64,000 nucleotides of DNA from IMG/VR virus record IMGVR_UViG_3300028558_000016, positions 62,001 to 126,000 of that record, one strand, 5' to 3'. Shown piece by piece: positions 49,113 through 58,897 of the stretch. This DNA is from a virus. Position 1 is the stretch's first letter, and each line of letters begins with the position of its first letter. Below the pieces are notes generated by a model that was not told the origin of the DNA, did no database searches, and saw only the letters and a list, made by a program, of their open reading frames with translations. The position numbers and the translations under genes are program-made.

Positions 49113-49553
49113 TTAAAGAACAGTAGACGCGTTCTTAATAACTGAGGTTGCATGTATTTCAAGTTTGTCGATGTTCTCGATTTGCTTGTCAATTGCTTCC
49201 ACACTGTTTAAGTGCTCCTGTTTTTTCGCGATCAATTTGCTTTTCATTGAAACTGTGTCCAATACCGTTGTCGATTTTTTGAACGGTAAAGCTTTTTTAA
49301 CAGCGATCGGTGCTGTTTTTTTCGGAGCTGATTTTGCTTTGCTCACTGTTCCAGGAAGTGCATAAACTCCTGCATCCACGCGAGTGATCAAACCGTCCTT
49401 CATCATTGTTGGAAGCAAATAATTCATTGAAGCCCTTGATTTGGCTTTAGTGATTTTCATTGCCTGGTCAGTAGTTATTTTACGACCTGGTTTTTCATTT
49501 AAGTAGTTTATAACTACGTCTGATTGTTTTACTTTTTTACTTGTTGTACTCAT
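49113..49553 (-). CDS. Winged-helix DNA-binding protein
   Basis: 146 residues from ATG 49553 (the longer frame starts before the promoter leader). Residues ~8-65 form a winged helix-turn-helix (SDVVINYLNEKPGRKITTDQ, then MNYLLPTMMKDGLITRVDAG and VYALPG). A Lys/Ala/Pro linker and a C-terminal coiled coil follow. A transcription regulator is likely. It has a host-type TATGTTTG promoter 20 bases upstream and is transcribed away from the baseplate operon. Confidence 0.65.
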   Translation of the reverse strand: MSTTSKKVKQSDVVINYLNEKPGRKITTDQAMKITKAKSRASMNYLLPTMMKDGLITRVDAGVYALPGTVSKAKSAPKKTAPIAVKKALPFKKSTTVLDTVSMKSKLIAKKQEHLNSVEAIDKQIENIDKLEIHATSVIKNASTVL

Positions 49554-49572
49554 ATTTATATGGTTTAGAATA

Positions 49573-49580
49573 CAAACATA
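49573..49580 (-). promoter_or_regulatory. Host-type promoter box TATGTTTG
   Basis: Minus strand TATGTTTG fits TAnnTTTG, 20 bases before ATG 49553; leader includes TAAACC. Confidence 0.55.
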
Positions 49581-49689
49581 CTCATTATTTCTCAAATATA
49601 AAAATATTTCGAAAAATAATGAAAATGAGACAGTTAGCTGTCAATAAGTTAGCCTGTTTCTATGCAATGGTCATTATAGAAGAGGCAAA

Positions 49690-49696
49690 TATATAG
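49690..49696 (+). promoter_or_regulatory. Late-type promoter box TATATAG of the baseplate operon
   Basis: TATATAG 26 bases before ATG 49722, preceded by an AT-poorer stretch; equivalent to the box in front of the capsid operon. Confidence 0.5.
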
Positions 49697-49721
49697 AATA
49701 ACAAACATAATAGAGACCAAC

Positions 49722-51452
49722 ATGGCATTCGCTCCTTTAAGTAATAACACAGGCACAACGGACACAAATTCCATTGACAAGTTCTTTGCAGATAAAACTG
49801 GACAATCATTTAATCCAGATTATCAGAATGGAACTTTGTCATACGCGTTTTCGGATAACTTACAAGCCGACGATGCGCCATTCATGGGAACCAAATCCAT
49901 ATTCAATGAGTATGCGATTTTCAGAATGGAGACTGCGGCAGGCGATAACAAGCTGTTGCATGATTTAACTGGGCAACCAGGCATCACTCCTTTTTATTCA
50001 AGAAACCCGTCGGCATCAAATATTATAGCTTGGTCGCAAGAACAACACTCTGGATACTCTCCATTTGGTTCTGCCCCATATTCTTATGCTGACTTTTTAT
50101 ATTGCAAGTATCATGCTGAGATTCCTAATAACTACCTCGTAACTTTAAGAAGGTATCCTATACCAATGCTTGACAACTTGAAGACCGATGACGGAAGCAA
50201 TATTCCACCGTTGGCACAAGCTGTTACATGGTTTGGTTCTGAAACCGGAAACTCGTTGAAGGACATAATGAAATTCACGTTCGGACAAAATTGGAAAGAG
50301 ATTGAAGCAAGTGTGCAGGAAGTTATTGGTAACGAAAGAGGGTTTGACGACGGAGCATTGGCTGGAGTTCCCGGAGGAAATGCCGTCAAAGGTGCACTCG
50401 CGTTTTTAAATCCAAAAGATTATTCTGGATTATCACAAGCCACTTCTGACTATGCTCAAAAGACTTACGGAAGCGAAGGTCCATACGCAAATAAAGTTTA
50501 TGGTCCTGTTAACGTAATTCACAAGACTTTCGTTAGAGATAGAGGTATGCATTTTGAAGGAGACATCAGCATCAATTTCCACTATTCTTTAAAGTCTATC
50601 GGAAACATAAATCCAAAAGCTGCAATGCTCGATTTAATGTCGAACATTCTTACATTGACATACAACAATGCTAAATTCTGGGGTGGTGCCATAAGGTATT
50701 TTCCTCAATATCCAAGGGTTAGACAATTTGGTGACCAAAAGAAATTTTATAGCGGTGACATAGACGGATATTTAAGTTCATTGTCTGCTGAATTTGGAAA
50801 ATTGAGCGACACGTTCATGAAGACTCTTTCAGGACTGTTAGATAATCCTTTACAGGCATTACAGGAGTTGACAAAGGGTGGTGGTAAAATGTTCTTAGCT
50901 AATAAGGCAGCACAGAACAGACCACAAATCCTGGCAATGAGATCCTTATTAACTGGTGACCCAGTGGGTGAATGGCATCTTGTTGTAGGAAATCCTATGA
51001 ATCCAATCGCAATGATAGGAAACTTAATATGCACTGACGTTGATTTTGAATTCAATGATGAATTAGGAAATGACGACTTCCCAACTGAATTAAAAGTTAA
51101 CATAAAATTGAAACATGGGAAACCAAGAGACAAAGGTGACATAGAATCTATGTTTAACCTTGGTAATGGTAGAATGTATTACGGAATAAATGATTCAGCA
51201 TTCTCTTCTGCGCACAATTCTGTTGTTGATACTTCAAAGTGGAAAGGAAACGTAGAAAATGCTGGACTCACATCGAATAAATCTCAAAATGTCGTGCAGC
51301 CAACAAGCGTGACTGCATCTAATTTGAACAATTCAAATAACACTGCGAGAAAATCCATGTGGGGTAACTCTTTCAGAAAGAACGAATATGACTTAACAAA
51401 GGCATGGGCTGGAAGTGCACCACCTCCACCGCAAACTAAACCTAAGAAATAA
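49722..51452 (+). CDS. Tail/baseplate structural protein
   Basis: 576 residues. No catalytic motif; long beta-rich segments, a central helical part with a VRDRGMHFEGDISINFHYSLK region, and near the C-terminus a GEWHLVVGNPMNPIAMIGN segment followed by KVNIKLKHGKPRDKGDIESMFN, which I associate with tail tube- or baseplate-linked proteins of large myoviruses. The Asn/Ser-rich C-terminus ends APPPPQTKPKK. First gene of an operon whose other products are baseplate wedge and spike proteins, so a virion role is likely. Confidence 0.6.
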   Translation: MAFAPLSNNTGTTDTNSIDKFFADKTGQSFNPDYQNGTLSYAFSDNLQADDAPFMGTKSIFNEYAIFRMETAAGDNKLLHDLTGQPGITPFYSRNPSASNIIAWSQEQHSGYSPFGSAPYSYADFLYCKYHAEIPNNYLVTLRRYPIPMLDNLKTDDGSNIPPLAQAVTWFGSETGNSLKDIMKFTFGQNWKEIEASVQEVIGNERGFDDGALAGVPGGNAVKGALAFLNPKDYSGLSQATSDYAQKTYGSEGPYANKVYGPVNVIHKTFVRDRGMHFEGDISINFHYSLKSIGNINPKAAMLDLMSNILTLTYNNAKFWGGAIRYFPQYPRVRQFGDQKKFYSGDIDGYLSSLSAEFGKLSDTFMKTLSGLLDNPLQALQELTKGGGKMFLANKAAQNRPQILAMRSLLTGDPVGEWHLVVGNPMNPIAMIGNLICTDVDFEFNDELGNDDFPTELKVNIKLKHGKPRDKGDIESMFNLGNGRMYYGINDSAFSSAHNSVVDTSKWKGNVENAGLTSNKSQNVVQPTSVTASNLNNSNNTARKSMWGNSFRKNEYDLTKAWAGSAPPPPQTKPKK

Positions 51453-51453
51453 A

Positions 51454-52062
51454 ATGCTCTCATTAGATACATTAACAAAAAAGACGACAGCAGTAAATCA
51501 ATTCGGTGAGAACATCATCGATTTGACGTTTGCTTCATTTCTCTATAACAGAGATGTGACCGTCACAGCGAGTACAATGGTGACCGATGATTTTGAGATG
51601 AGGCCAGATCTTATCGCAAGAATATATTATGGAAATATTAGCAAGCTTGATTACATTCTTAAATTCAACGGAATATCAAACCCATTTTCTTTAGAACGTG
51701 GAACGATTTTATTGATTGGCGACTTAAAAGAAATGGAATCAAATTTCGTCAATGTTACAACAAACAGTCCTGAAACTAAATCTGCGGATCTAAGAGCAAA
51801 ATTCTTTGACAAGAACAGATTGAGCAAGAAGGACGTGAAGAGATTGGAACTTGTTCAACAAAAATCCAGTCAATTCCAAAATGCTGCTTCAAACCTTCCG
51901 CCAAACATGGCCGATATTGGATCTCAAGAAATTAAGGTTGAAAACGGAGTTGTTGTATTTGGTGGAGATGTTGTTGCAAACAAGGATAACTGTCCTGAAG
52001 TTCTTTCAAGAGCAAAGGTTAAAGCTAAATTATTGGAAAAGAAAATCTTTCAAAATACTTAA
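51454..52062 (+). CDS. Baseplate wedge protein, gp53-like
   Basis: 202 residues from ATG 51454, one base after the previous stop. Residues ~30-85 read DFEMRPDLIARIYYGNISKL and FNGISNPFSLERGTILLIGD, the pattern (R-P-D-L-I-A...YG...NGISNPFS...G) shared by T4 gp53-like baseplate proteins and LysM-like tail proteins. The C-terminal half is helical and charged. Confidence 0.65.
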   Translation: MLSLDTLTKKTTAVNQFGENIIDLTFASFLYNRDVTVTASTMVTDDFEMRPDLIARIYYGNISKLDYILKFNGISNPFSLERGTILLIGDLKEMESNFVNVTTNSPETKSADLRAKFFDKNRLSKKDVKRLELVQQKSSQFQNAASNLPPNMADIGSQEIKVENGVVVFGGDVVANKDNCPEVLSRAKVKAKLLEKKIFQNT

Positions 52063-52065
52063 TAA

Positions 52066-53532
52066 ATGAGTTTAGATAGGAAAATACTTACTATAACAAA
52101 ACCAACTATTCAAATTGAACAAATGGATCAACCAAACACGGCTGATCCAAACATGCCGCTTCTCTCTACTGAGAATAGGTTTAATCAAGCTGGAGATAGG
52201 TGGCCTCTCATTGAAATAAATAAACATCAATTCGGAGAAAACGACATCGATAGTTTTTATTTGGATGAGACTGGATTCATTCCAAGAATAAGAATAGGAG
52301 TAACAATCACAGATGGTTTGTTCATGTCCAAATATTTTCCTAAGGATGGAGATCCAATGTCTCTATTCATAAGAAGCAAGACCGACGAATTTAAGCCGAT
52401 CAGATGTGATTTTGAAATAACATTTGTAAATGCATTTCCAAGCAAATCAGAAACAGGAGACGTTCAAGCTTTCACGATAGAAGGAATTTTAAGAGTTCCC
52501 GGACTTTATGGAGAATGGTGCAAGACGTTTAAGGACAAAACTTCCTTTGATGCAATCATAGATATATGCAACGAATTGAAAGTAGGATTTGCAAGCAATG
52601 AGACTACAACAAACGATAAACAAAGCTGGATAAATCCATTTGATACATACGAGAAATTCATCAACGATGTTACATTAGCTTCTTACAAAGACGATGACAG
52701 CTTCTTTAAGGGATTTTTTGATCATTATTATTACATGAACTTCGTGAACATGAATAATCAATTTTCAGACGAGTTCGAGCTTGAAGATGCAATAGAGACT
52801 TTAACTTTCAACGATGACTTTTTCAAGGACAAAAGAATTGAAAAGATAGACACACAAATAATGTTGCTCAACAGTAATCAAGTTAGAGCTACTGGAAATT
52901 ACATCCAAGGATACACCCTTATAAATAAGGCAGGACAGGTTGTTATTGATAATGGTTATAGAAGATTCTTACAACATTATGATGCACAATTGTCTGAGAC
53001 AGATCCTCAAAAGAAATATAAAAGCTATTTCGTTGAACCATTGAGTACCAAAGGAACAGACAATAAAATACTTTTAAAGGGAAGACCCAAAGAAGATTTC
53101 TTTGGAAGCGGACCAGACAGAAGCAATTCCAAATTCAATAAACATAAGTGGTTCGGAACTCAATATGGATTGCCTGATGGAAATTGCCATGAAAATTATC
53201 TTCATGCAATAGTTCAAAATAGGCAGAACAATGAAGAGATCGAAAAGATGATGTTGAGAGTTAATCTTGGAAAATGTAACTTCAATCTTTACAGAGGACA
53301 AAGAGTTCCTGTATTAATAGTGAACGTTGCAAATCAATCAAGACAGAAACAAACCGCTGATGACTCACAAAGCGACGATAGCAGTTTCAGTTTCGATAAG
53401 TTCCTCACAGGATACTATACAATATATGGAATGACTTACTCTTGGAGTTCAAGCGATGGTTTGTTCGTTCAGGAATTAATGTTAACCAGAAGAGAATGGC
53501 CTATACCAAATTTCTCAGCCGTAGTTAATTAA
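52066..53532 (+). CDS. Baseplate hub protein, gp27/gpD-like (tentative)
   Basis: 488 residues. N-terminal ~150 residues beta-rich (PRIRIGVTITDGLFMSKYFP, EGILRVPGLYGEWCKTFKDK), then helices with SFDAIIDICNELKVGFASNE and a C-terminal beta domain. A 'phage late control D' style layout (two barrel domains around helices) and its position before the OB-fold spike support hub assignment. No sequence motif is decisive. Confidence 0.5.
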   Translation: MSLDRKILTITKPTIQIEQMDQPNTADPNMPLLSTENRFNQAGDRWPLIEINKHQFGENDIDSFYLDETGFIPRIRIGVTITDGLFMSKYFPKDGDPMSLFIRSKTDEFKPIRCDFEITFVNAFPSKSETGDVQAFTIEGILRVPGLYGEWCKTFKDKTSFDAIIDICNELKVGFASNETTTNDKQSWINPFDTYEKFINDVTLASYKDDDSFFKGFFDHYYYMNFVNMNNQFSDEFELEDAIETLTFNDDFFKDKRIEKIDTQIMLLNSNQVRATGNYIQGYTLINKAGQVVIDNGYRRFLQHYDAQLSETDPQKKYKSYFVEPLSTKGTDNKILLKGRPKEDFFGSGPDRSNSKFNKHKWFGTQYGLPDGNCHENYLHAIVQNRQNNEEIEKMMLRVNLGKCNFNLYRGQRVPVLIVNVANQSRQKQTADDSQSDDSSFSFDKFLTGYYTIYGMTYSWSSSDGLFVQELMLTRREWPIPNFSAVVN

Positions 53533-53544
53533 ATTTTTTAATAC

Positions 53545-54876
53545 ATGAATAACGCAATAGATCAAAATATAAATAAATTCTTCAAGGGATTTTTAACTAC
53601 CAAGCAAGGTGGATTCGAAGATCCTACTTATCTTGGATTTAGACTTGTTTTCGATTTTACACCTAACCAAAGAAATTTGGAAACAGGACAGACCGATGAT
53701 CCTTTATTTGCTGAAGACCCAACTCTCGAAAGCGCTATAAGATATTTGGAAGCCACTGGTTATCCAAATAGAGCTGGCATGCTTCGTACGTTCAAGGCTA
53801 ATTTGCAATACATAAACAAGGAGACTCCATGGTACTTTCAAACCATTAGCGGATTAAATGATATTTGGAAAATAGAATTTGGAGAAAATTTTAACCCGTT
53901 CAGAGGTAAAGATAAAGTTCTTGAGATAGCCTGTCTTGAAAGCATTGATTTAAGAATTACTGCTCTCGCGGATTTATATAGAAAAGCAACGTTCGATGCG
54001 AAGTACATGAGGTCTCTTGTTCCTGAAAATCTTAGATGGTTTACAGTGAGAGTTCAATTGGCTGAGATAAGACAATTCCAAAGAGTAAAATCTTCCATTG
54101 ATAAAATAAATGGTAATATAGTAAATCAAAATCCAAACACTGAAGATTTTACTTCGGGTGCAGCTTTAAGTGATTTAGCATTTACTGGAAGTTCAGCTTC
54201 CACAGATCCAGAAATAGAAAACATAGATAATCTTGTTTCGTTAATGGAATTTCATCTGTCTCATTGCACGTTTGATTTCTGGGAAAGTTTCCCGTCAGAC
54301 AAAGAGATTTCTATGAACGGAGAAATGGAGATGGCAAAACAAAAGTTTAAGATACACGTAGGACATATTAAAGAGCAACATCAATATAAGCTTCTTGATT
54401 TAGTGTTAAAAGATGGATTGACTGGTGAGAACGGAAACAACTTAAAAAGTATTCCAGACTTTGATAAGGCTTTCAACAACAGACCTGACAACATATTAAA
54501 GAATACTATAAGTGGAATTGGAAGTAGCCTTCAAGACAAATTGAACCAGATTGCTGGAGTTCCAGCAAATTTAATATCAAGAGGAGTAAATGCAGCAGGT
54601 GCAGCAATAACAACTCAAGTTCTTGGAAATGTTTATGATTTGAGAAACCAATCATTACAAACAATTTTCAACGCCTTCGTTGGACAGGCTCAGCAATTGG
54701 TTGGAAATGTTTTACCAACCATTCAAAAAGGAGCTCAGTCACTGACTGACGTGTTTCCAAATGTTCCTGGTTCTGATTTGATCACCAAATCAACCGCTAA
54801 CATGGGTAATGCGTTACCAACACCTGCAACTCGTGCAGCAAATCTTAATGAAAATCTCGGAAACGTTTATAAATAA
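53545..54876 (+). CDS. Tail/baseplate structural protein
   Basis: 443 residues. N-terminal 300 residues mixed (YLGFRLVFDFTPNQRN; HCTFDFWESFPSD). The C-terminal ~130 residues are Ala/Gln/Val-rich and may be helical, membrane-active or trimerising (VNAAGAAITTQVLGNVYD). Operon position between hub-like and spike genes supports a baseplate role; the exact part is unknown. Confidence 0.5.
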   Translation: MNNAIDQNINKFFKGFLTTKQGGFEDPTYLGFRLVFDFTPNQRNLETGQTDDPLFAEDPTLESAIRYLEATGYPNRAGMLRTFKANLQYINKETPWYFQTISGLNDIWKIEFGENFNPFRGKDKVLEIACLESIDLRITALADLYRKATFDAKYMRSLVPENLRWFTVRVQLAEIRQFQRVKSSIDKINGNIVNQNPNTEDFTSGAALSDLAFTGSSASTDPEIENIDNLVSLMEFHLSHCTFDFWESFPSDKEISMNGEMEMAKQKFKIHVGHIKEQHQYKLLDLVLKDGLTGENGNNLKSIPDFDKAFNNRPDNILKNTISGIGSSLQDKLNQIAGVPANLISRGVNAAGAAITTQVLGNVYDLRNQSLQTIFNAFVGQAQQLVGNVLPTIQKGAQSLTDVFPNVPGSDLITKSTANMGNALPTPATRAANLNENLGNVYK

Positions 54877-54881
54877 TTATC

Positions 54882-55655
54882 ATGATCAAAAGAGAACAGT
54901 GGATAAAAGATGATTTGAGAGAGATGGATTTTCTCGGAGTAGTCGTCAATAACGATGATCCAAAAAAGATTGGACGTTGTAGAATAAGAGTATTTGGAAA
55001 ATTCGATGAACTTGATGATGCAGATCTTCCATGGGCAAATCCGATGAGAGGTTTATCTTTCGGACAAGACGGCGGGTCAGGACAATTTTCAACACCAAAG
55101 AAGGATGCAGTAGTTAAAGTAAAATTTAACAACGGCAACATATATTCGCCTGAATATTATTCAATACAAGAACTCGCAACTGATCTTAAGAATGAAATAA
55201 ATGGTTCTTACCAAAATGCGCACTCATTGATTTATGATAATGATGAGAAGCTAAGAATGTATTACACTCAACAAAAGGGTATTACTATATTTCTAAAAGA
55301 CTCGAGAATAAACATTGCCAATGATAATGCAATAGTTATTGAACACAAAGACACAAGTGCCATAATAGAATTAAGAGGTAATAACATAACCATCACTGCT
55401 AACTCAGAAATAAACTTAACCGGTGGTTCGAGAATAAAAGCAACAGCTCCAGAAGTATGGATGGATGGCAAAGAAACAAAAGCAGGACATGTGCCTTCAT
55501 ACAGCATGGTTCTCGGTGAACCTCTTTTTGCTTTTCTAAAAACTCTCGCAGCAACAGTTGACGCAAAACTTTATCCCACTCCTGGTGCAATGGCAACAGC
55601 ATGTACAACAGCTGAGCAACTAAGTTTGTCAAATACTTGTAAAGTTGCTAAATAA
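54882..55655 (+). CDS. Baseplate spike protein, gp5-like (OB fold plus beta-helix)
   Basis: 257 residues. Residues ~15-110 form a gp5/VgrG-type OB domain: FLGVVVNNDDPKKIGRCRIR, LPWANPMRG and SPEYYSIQ. From ~130, repeating short strands (INIANDNAIVIEH, IIELRGNNITITANSEINLT, GGSRIKATAP) build the triple beta-helix needle. No lysozyme insertion as in T4 gp5. Membrane puncture at infection is the expected role. Confidence 0.8.
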   Translation: MIKREQWIKDDLREMDFLGVVVNNDDPKKIGRCRIRVFGKFDELDDADLPWANPMRGLSFGQDGGSGQFSTPKKDAVVKVKFNNGNIYSPEYYSIQELATDLKNEINGSYQNAHSLIYDNDEKLRMYYTQQKGITIFLKDSRINIANDNAIVIEHKDTSAIIELRGNNITITANSEINLTGGSRIKATAPEVWMDGKETKAGHVPSYSMVLGEPLFAFLKTLAATVDAKLYPTPGAMATACTTAEQLSLSNTCKVAK

Positions 55656-55735
55656 ATTTTTCTATTACTTAATTTTTCACTAAATTCGTTCATCCCCTAA
55701 ATTGCCCCTGATATTATTTAAGAGTAGACATTAAC

Positions 55736-56551
55736 GTGAAGAAAGCGTATCATTATACAGATTGGCGATTGAACGATAAGAAGGAATTCTGCGGAATAAA
55801 CTTCGGATACGATTTTTGCGCTGAACATGAATTTGGAATTGCTGGGATAAGAGAAGGGTTTGGAATCAAAACATACACCGGAAACCAAACCATAAATGCA
55901 ATAAAGAAATTTGTCGGAACTCTAAAACCAACGTTGGGAATAGATGCAAGACTCATAACTCAAAAACCTCTTACTTTACAGTTCAGACAGAAAGGTGATT
56001 TCTGCGCAGTATATTACGCATCATCAAAATTCAGCGATTCAATCTTAGAAGAAGGAATTAAATCTCTTGCATGGGAAATGAATAAGCCGCATGGAAAAGA
56101 TTTGCTGTGTTATTGGGGAGATGACAGCTTCATGATTATCACGACTAATCAAGATTATTATCTGCTTATTAGAAAAGCTTTTGCAGAGAACAACATTGCA
56201 ATATTTACTGCTGGAAAAAATGGGCTTGTTATTTGCATGCCTAACAAACTTGACGACAGAACAAAGACCGAGCTTTATTCAAGCGATCTTAACATGTGGG
56301 AGCTTAAACAGGCATCCGATGAAACAGGAATAGAAAGAGAATTAAAATCAGCCAAGAAAGAAATGCTGGTGTTGACTCCTGGATGGAAAAACAGAACAAC
56401 CAAAGAGGTTCATTATTGGATGAATCCAAAAGACCAACAGAAATATAATCATGGTTGGTTTACGGCTGCGGAATTAAAGGAATGGATAAACGAAAAAGGA
56501 CCTATAATTAAAACCACAGAAACAAAAATCAAAAATGGAAACACTAAATGA
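55736..56551 (+). CDS. Hypothetical protein
   Basis: 271 residues from GTG 55736. Alpha/beta with FGYDFCAEHEFGIAGIREGFG near the start and a C-terminal GWFTAAELKEWINEKGP segment. No family recognised. The first ~35 residues with many aromatic residues may form the core of an enzyme fold. Followed by a small helical gene with a 17-base overlap. Confidence 0.45.
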   Translation: MKKAYHYTDWRLNDKKEFCGINFGYDFCAEHEFGIAGIREGFGIKTYTGNQTINAIKKFVGTLKPTLGIDARLITQKPLTLQFRQKGDFCAVYYASSKFSDSILEEGIKSLAWEMNKPHGKDLLCYWGDDSFMIITTNQDYYLLIRKAFAENNIAIFTAGKNGLVICMPNKLDDRTKTELYSSDLNMWELKQASDETGIERELKSAKKEMLVLTPGWKNRTTKEVHYWMNPKDQQKYNHGWFTAAELKEWINEKGPIIKTTETKIKNGNTK

Positions 56552-56819
56552 TACGCAACGAACTCTGATAAGAACTCAGAAAGTTCAGGACTGTCAGACT
56601 ATTAGTGACTTAGAAAAACTGTTTGATGAATTTAAAACTATTCAAGGCGCAAGCAAAGAATACAGTTCTGAGACACTCAAATTCAAATTAGAACAATTGA
56701 GATTTTTATTAAACAGCGAATTAAAATTCGATGATGTTCCATGGAACGTGATAACAAGATCACATGGCATAAGAGCCAAATGCATGGAATTATTTTACTA
56801 CGAAAAACATGGAGTTTAA
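56535..56819 (+). CDS. Small helical protein
   Basis: 94 residues, all-helical by pattern (TISDLEKLFDEFKTIQG; LKFKLEQLRFLLNSELKF). Not recognised. It lies between the hypothetical gene and the Thg1 gene, 14 bases before the latter. Confidence 0.45.
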   Translation: METLNDTQRTLIRTQKVQDCQTISDLEKLFDEFKTIQGASKEYSSETLKFKLEQLRFLLNSELKFDDVPWNVITRSHGIRAKCMELFYYEKHGV

Positions 56820-56833
56820 GCACTACACAAACT

Positions 56834-57673
56834 ATGTCCATAAAAGATATTTTTAAAGGAATTTTTGATAAAGCATTTCAGACTCTTGGAGACCGAATGA
56901 AAGGTTACGAGAAAGCAGATAAGAGAAAGCTTGAACCAAAAACTCCGGTTATTATAAGGCTCGACGGAAGAGCTTTTCACACATATACAAGAGGGTTTAA
57001 GAAACCTTATGACGAAGTCATTGGTAACGCTATGAAATACACCACAATAAAATTGTGCGAGGAAGTTCAGAACGTCAGGCTTGCGTATTCACAATCGGAC
57101 GAGATAACATTATTCTTGGCTGATTATGGAAATAAAAACACTCAGCAATGGTTCAACGGAGAAGTTGACAAGATCGTTTCATTGTCTGCTTCTATTGCAA
57201 CGTATTACTTCAATGAGTATATGGAAATACATCATTGGAGCAAATACCCAGAGAAGAAAAAACCTGCCACATTTGATTCAAGGTCATTCAACATTCCAAG
57301 ACATGAGGTCACCAATAATTTTATTTGGAGACAACAAGATGGAATAAGAAATTCCATATCGGGGTTGGCACAAGCTAATTATTCAGATAAAGAACTTCAT
57401 CGTAAAAGCACAGCTCAAATGTTATCCATGTTAGAAGATAAAAAAGTACATTGGGATGAGATGAGCACTTACAAGAAAAGAGGTTTTTGCGTAACTAAAG
57501 AATATTTCGTGCTTGAAGCTTCTGAACTCAATCTTCCTGAAAATGTGAAGGTTACAGAACCCATAATGAGATCTAAATGGGTTGTGGATGAGGACGTACC
57601 AATCTTTTCAGAAGATAAATCCTATATAGAGGTTTTGGTAACATTAGGAGAACTTGCCAATAAATATGAATAA
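56834..57673 (+). CDS. tRNA-His guanylyltransferase family protein (Thg1/TLP)
   Basis: 279 residues from ATG 56834 (the frame is open upstream). IIRLDGRAFHTYTRGFKKPYDE is the N-terminal metal-binding motif, AYSQSDEITLFL the second carboxylate motif, and FDSRSFNIPRHEV a further conserved block. Thg1 adds G(-1) to tRNA-His; Thg1-like proteins repair 5'-truncated tRNAs by 3'-5' nucleotide addition. No tRNA-His is in this window, so the repair (TLP) role fits better with the tRNA array 4 kb downstream. Confidence 0.88.
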   Translation: MSIKDIFKGIFDKAFQTLGDRMKGYEKADKRKLEPKTPVIIRLDGRAFHTYTRGFKKPYDEVIGNAMKYTTIKLCEEVQNVRLAYSQSDEITLFLADYGNKNTQQWFNGEVDKIVSLSASIATYYFNEYMEIHHWSKYPEKKKPATFDSRSFNIPRHEVTNNFIWRQQDGIRNSISGLAQANYSDKELHRKSTAQMLSMLEDKKVHWDEMSTYKKRGFCVTKEYFVLEASELNLPENVKVTEPIMRSKWVVDEDVPIFSEDKSYIEVLVTLGELANKYE

Positions 57674-57700
57674 TTAGCAAATTTTTAGTACTTTTACAAT

Positions 57701-58870
57701 ATGAAAGAGGATACTAAGAAAAGAGCAGTTACCATATTGCTTCATAACGATGATGGAGACATCCTCGCAGTGTCTCGTAAGAATGACATCAATGATTTCG
57801 GATTGCCTGGTGGAAAAATCGATGAAGGTGAAACAGAAGAGCAAGCAATCATAAGAGAAACTAAAGAAGAAACAGGCCTTGACGTTTCAAACCTGCGTCC
57901 ATTCTTTGTAAGAGAAGACGGCGAATATATCAGCACAACTTTTATAGGAAATTATTCAGGTGAAATTTCAACCTCGGAAAAAGGTAAAGTTATTTGGACA
58001 AATTTCGATAAAATCAAAAAAGGTTCATTTGGAAAATACAATGAACAATTAGAAACTTATTTAAAACAGCAACACAAATTCCAGGAACGTGACCTGATAT
58101 TAAATCCTGCAACAGGCGAGGCATTCTTAATATTGCATAAGACAGAAGAAAGTCCGTTAGCAGCTGGAGGATATTTCGTGAAAGCATTTTGTTCAACCAT
58201 TGGATTTGGCTTTATTAAAAAGACGGCATTCGATAATATTAGAATGTATTTGGTTGCTTCGGCTTCGATGATTGGTCCAAATGGTCAAATGATCGAAGGG
58301 TTTGAATCAAAAGATTTTCCACTTAACAAGCTGTTGGAATCTCATTTCACGACTGCTGTTAAAGCTCGCCAGTTTGCGTGTCAATCACATTTTGATGCAA
58401 ATCAATACTACAAGCTTAATAATGAAGTTGATGTTTTATATTCATATCATTTAAGAAAGGTCGTAGATGTTGGAAGAAGATTTCAACACTTGATTCCAGC
58501 AATAGATTGGCCCTATGTTGAAGGAGGTCTTTGGAACCACGATTGTGTTGAAGATGCAAGACAAACCTTCAATGACCTGAAATCTGCAGTAGGAGAAAGA
58601 TCCGCTGTAATAGCATTTGCATTAACCAATTCAACCGGAACAATCAGAAGCGAAAGAGCTGACGATAAGTATTACTTGAAAATAAGAACTACTGAATATG
58701 GAACTTTTGCAAAACTGTGCGACAGGATTGCTAATATCGAACATGGATTAAAACATGGAAGCTCAATGACCAAAAAATACAAGAAAGAACATGAGCATTT
58801 CAAAAAGGAATTATATGTGGCTGGAGAACTCGAGCCAATGTGGGAGTATCTGGAAAACTTGATAGCGTAG
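57701..58870 (+). CDS. Nudix-HD fusion, putative alarmone hydrolase
   Basis: 389 residues. Residues ~8-130 are Nudix: FGLPGGKIDEGETEEQAIIR with ETKEETGLDV. Residues ~190-389 are an HD domain of the RelA/SpoT hydrolase or MESH1 type: SYHLRKVVDV (His), GLWNHDCVEDARQT (HD...ED) and AKLCDRIANIEHGL. MESH1-type enzymes remove pyrophosphate from (p)ppGpp; Nudix enzymes also degrade alarmones. One chain would then attack two nucleotide signals or the same one in two ways. Confidence 0.8.
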   Translation: MKEDTKKRAVTILLHNDDGDILAVSRKNDINDFGLPGGKIDEGETEEQAIIRETKEETGLDVSNLRPFFVREDGEYISTTFIGNYSGEISTSEKGKVIWTNFDKIKKGSFGKYNEQLETYLKQQHKFQERDLILNPATGEAFLILHKTEESPLAAGGYFVKAFCSTIGFGFIKKTAFDNIRMYLVASASMIGPNGQMIEGFESKDFPLNKLLESHFTTAVKARQFACQSHFDANQYYKLNNEVDVLYSYHLRKVVDVGRRFQHLIPAIDWPYVEGGLWNHDCVEDARQTFNDLKSAVGERSAVIAFALTNSTGTIRSERADDKYYLKIRTTEYGTFAKLCDRIANIEHGLKHGSSMTKKYKKEHEHFKKELYVAGELEPMWEYLENLIA

Positions 58871-58897
58871 TTGTAGTATAACTTTAAACTTATTGGA

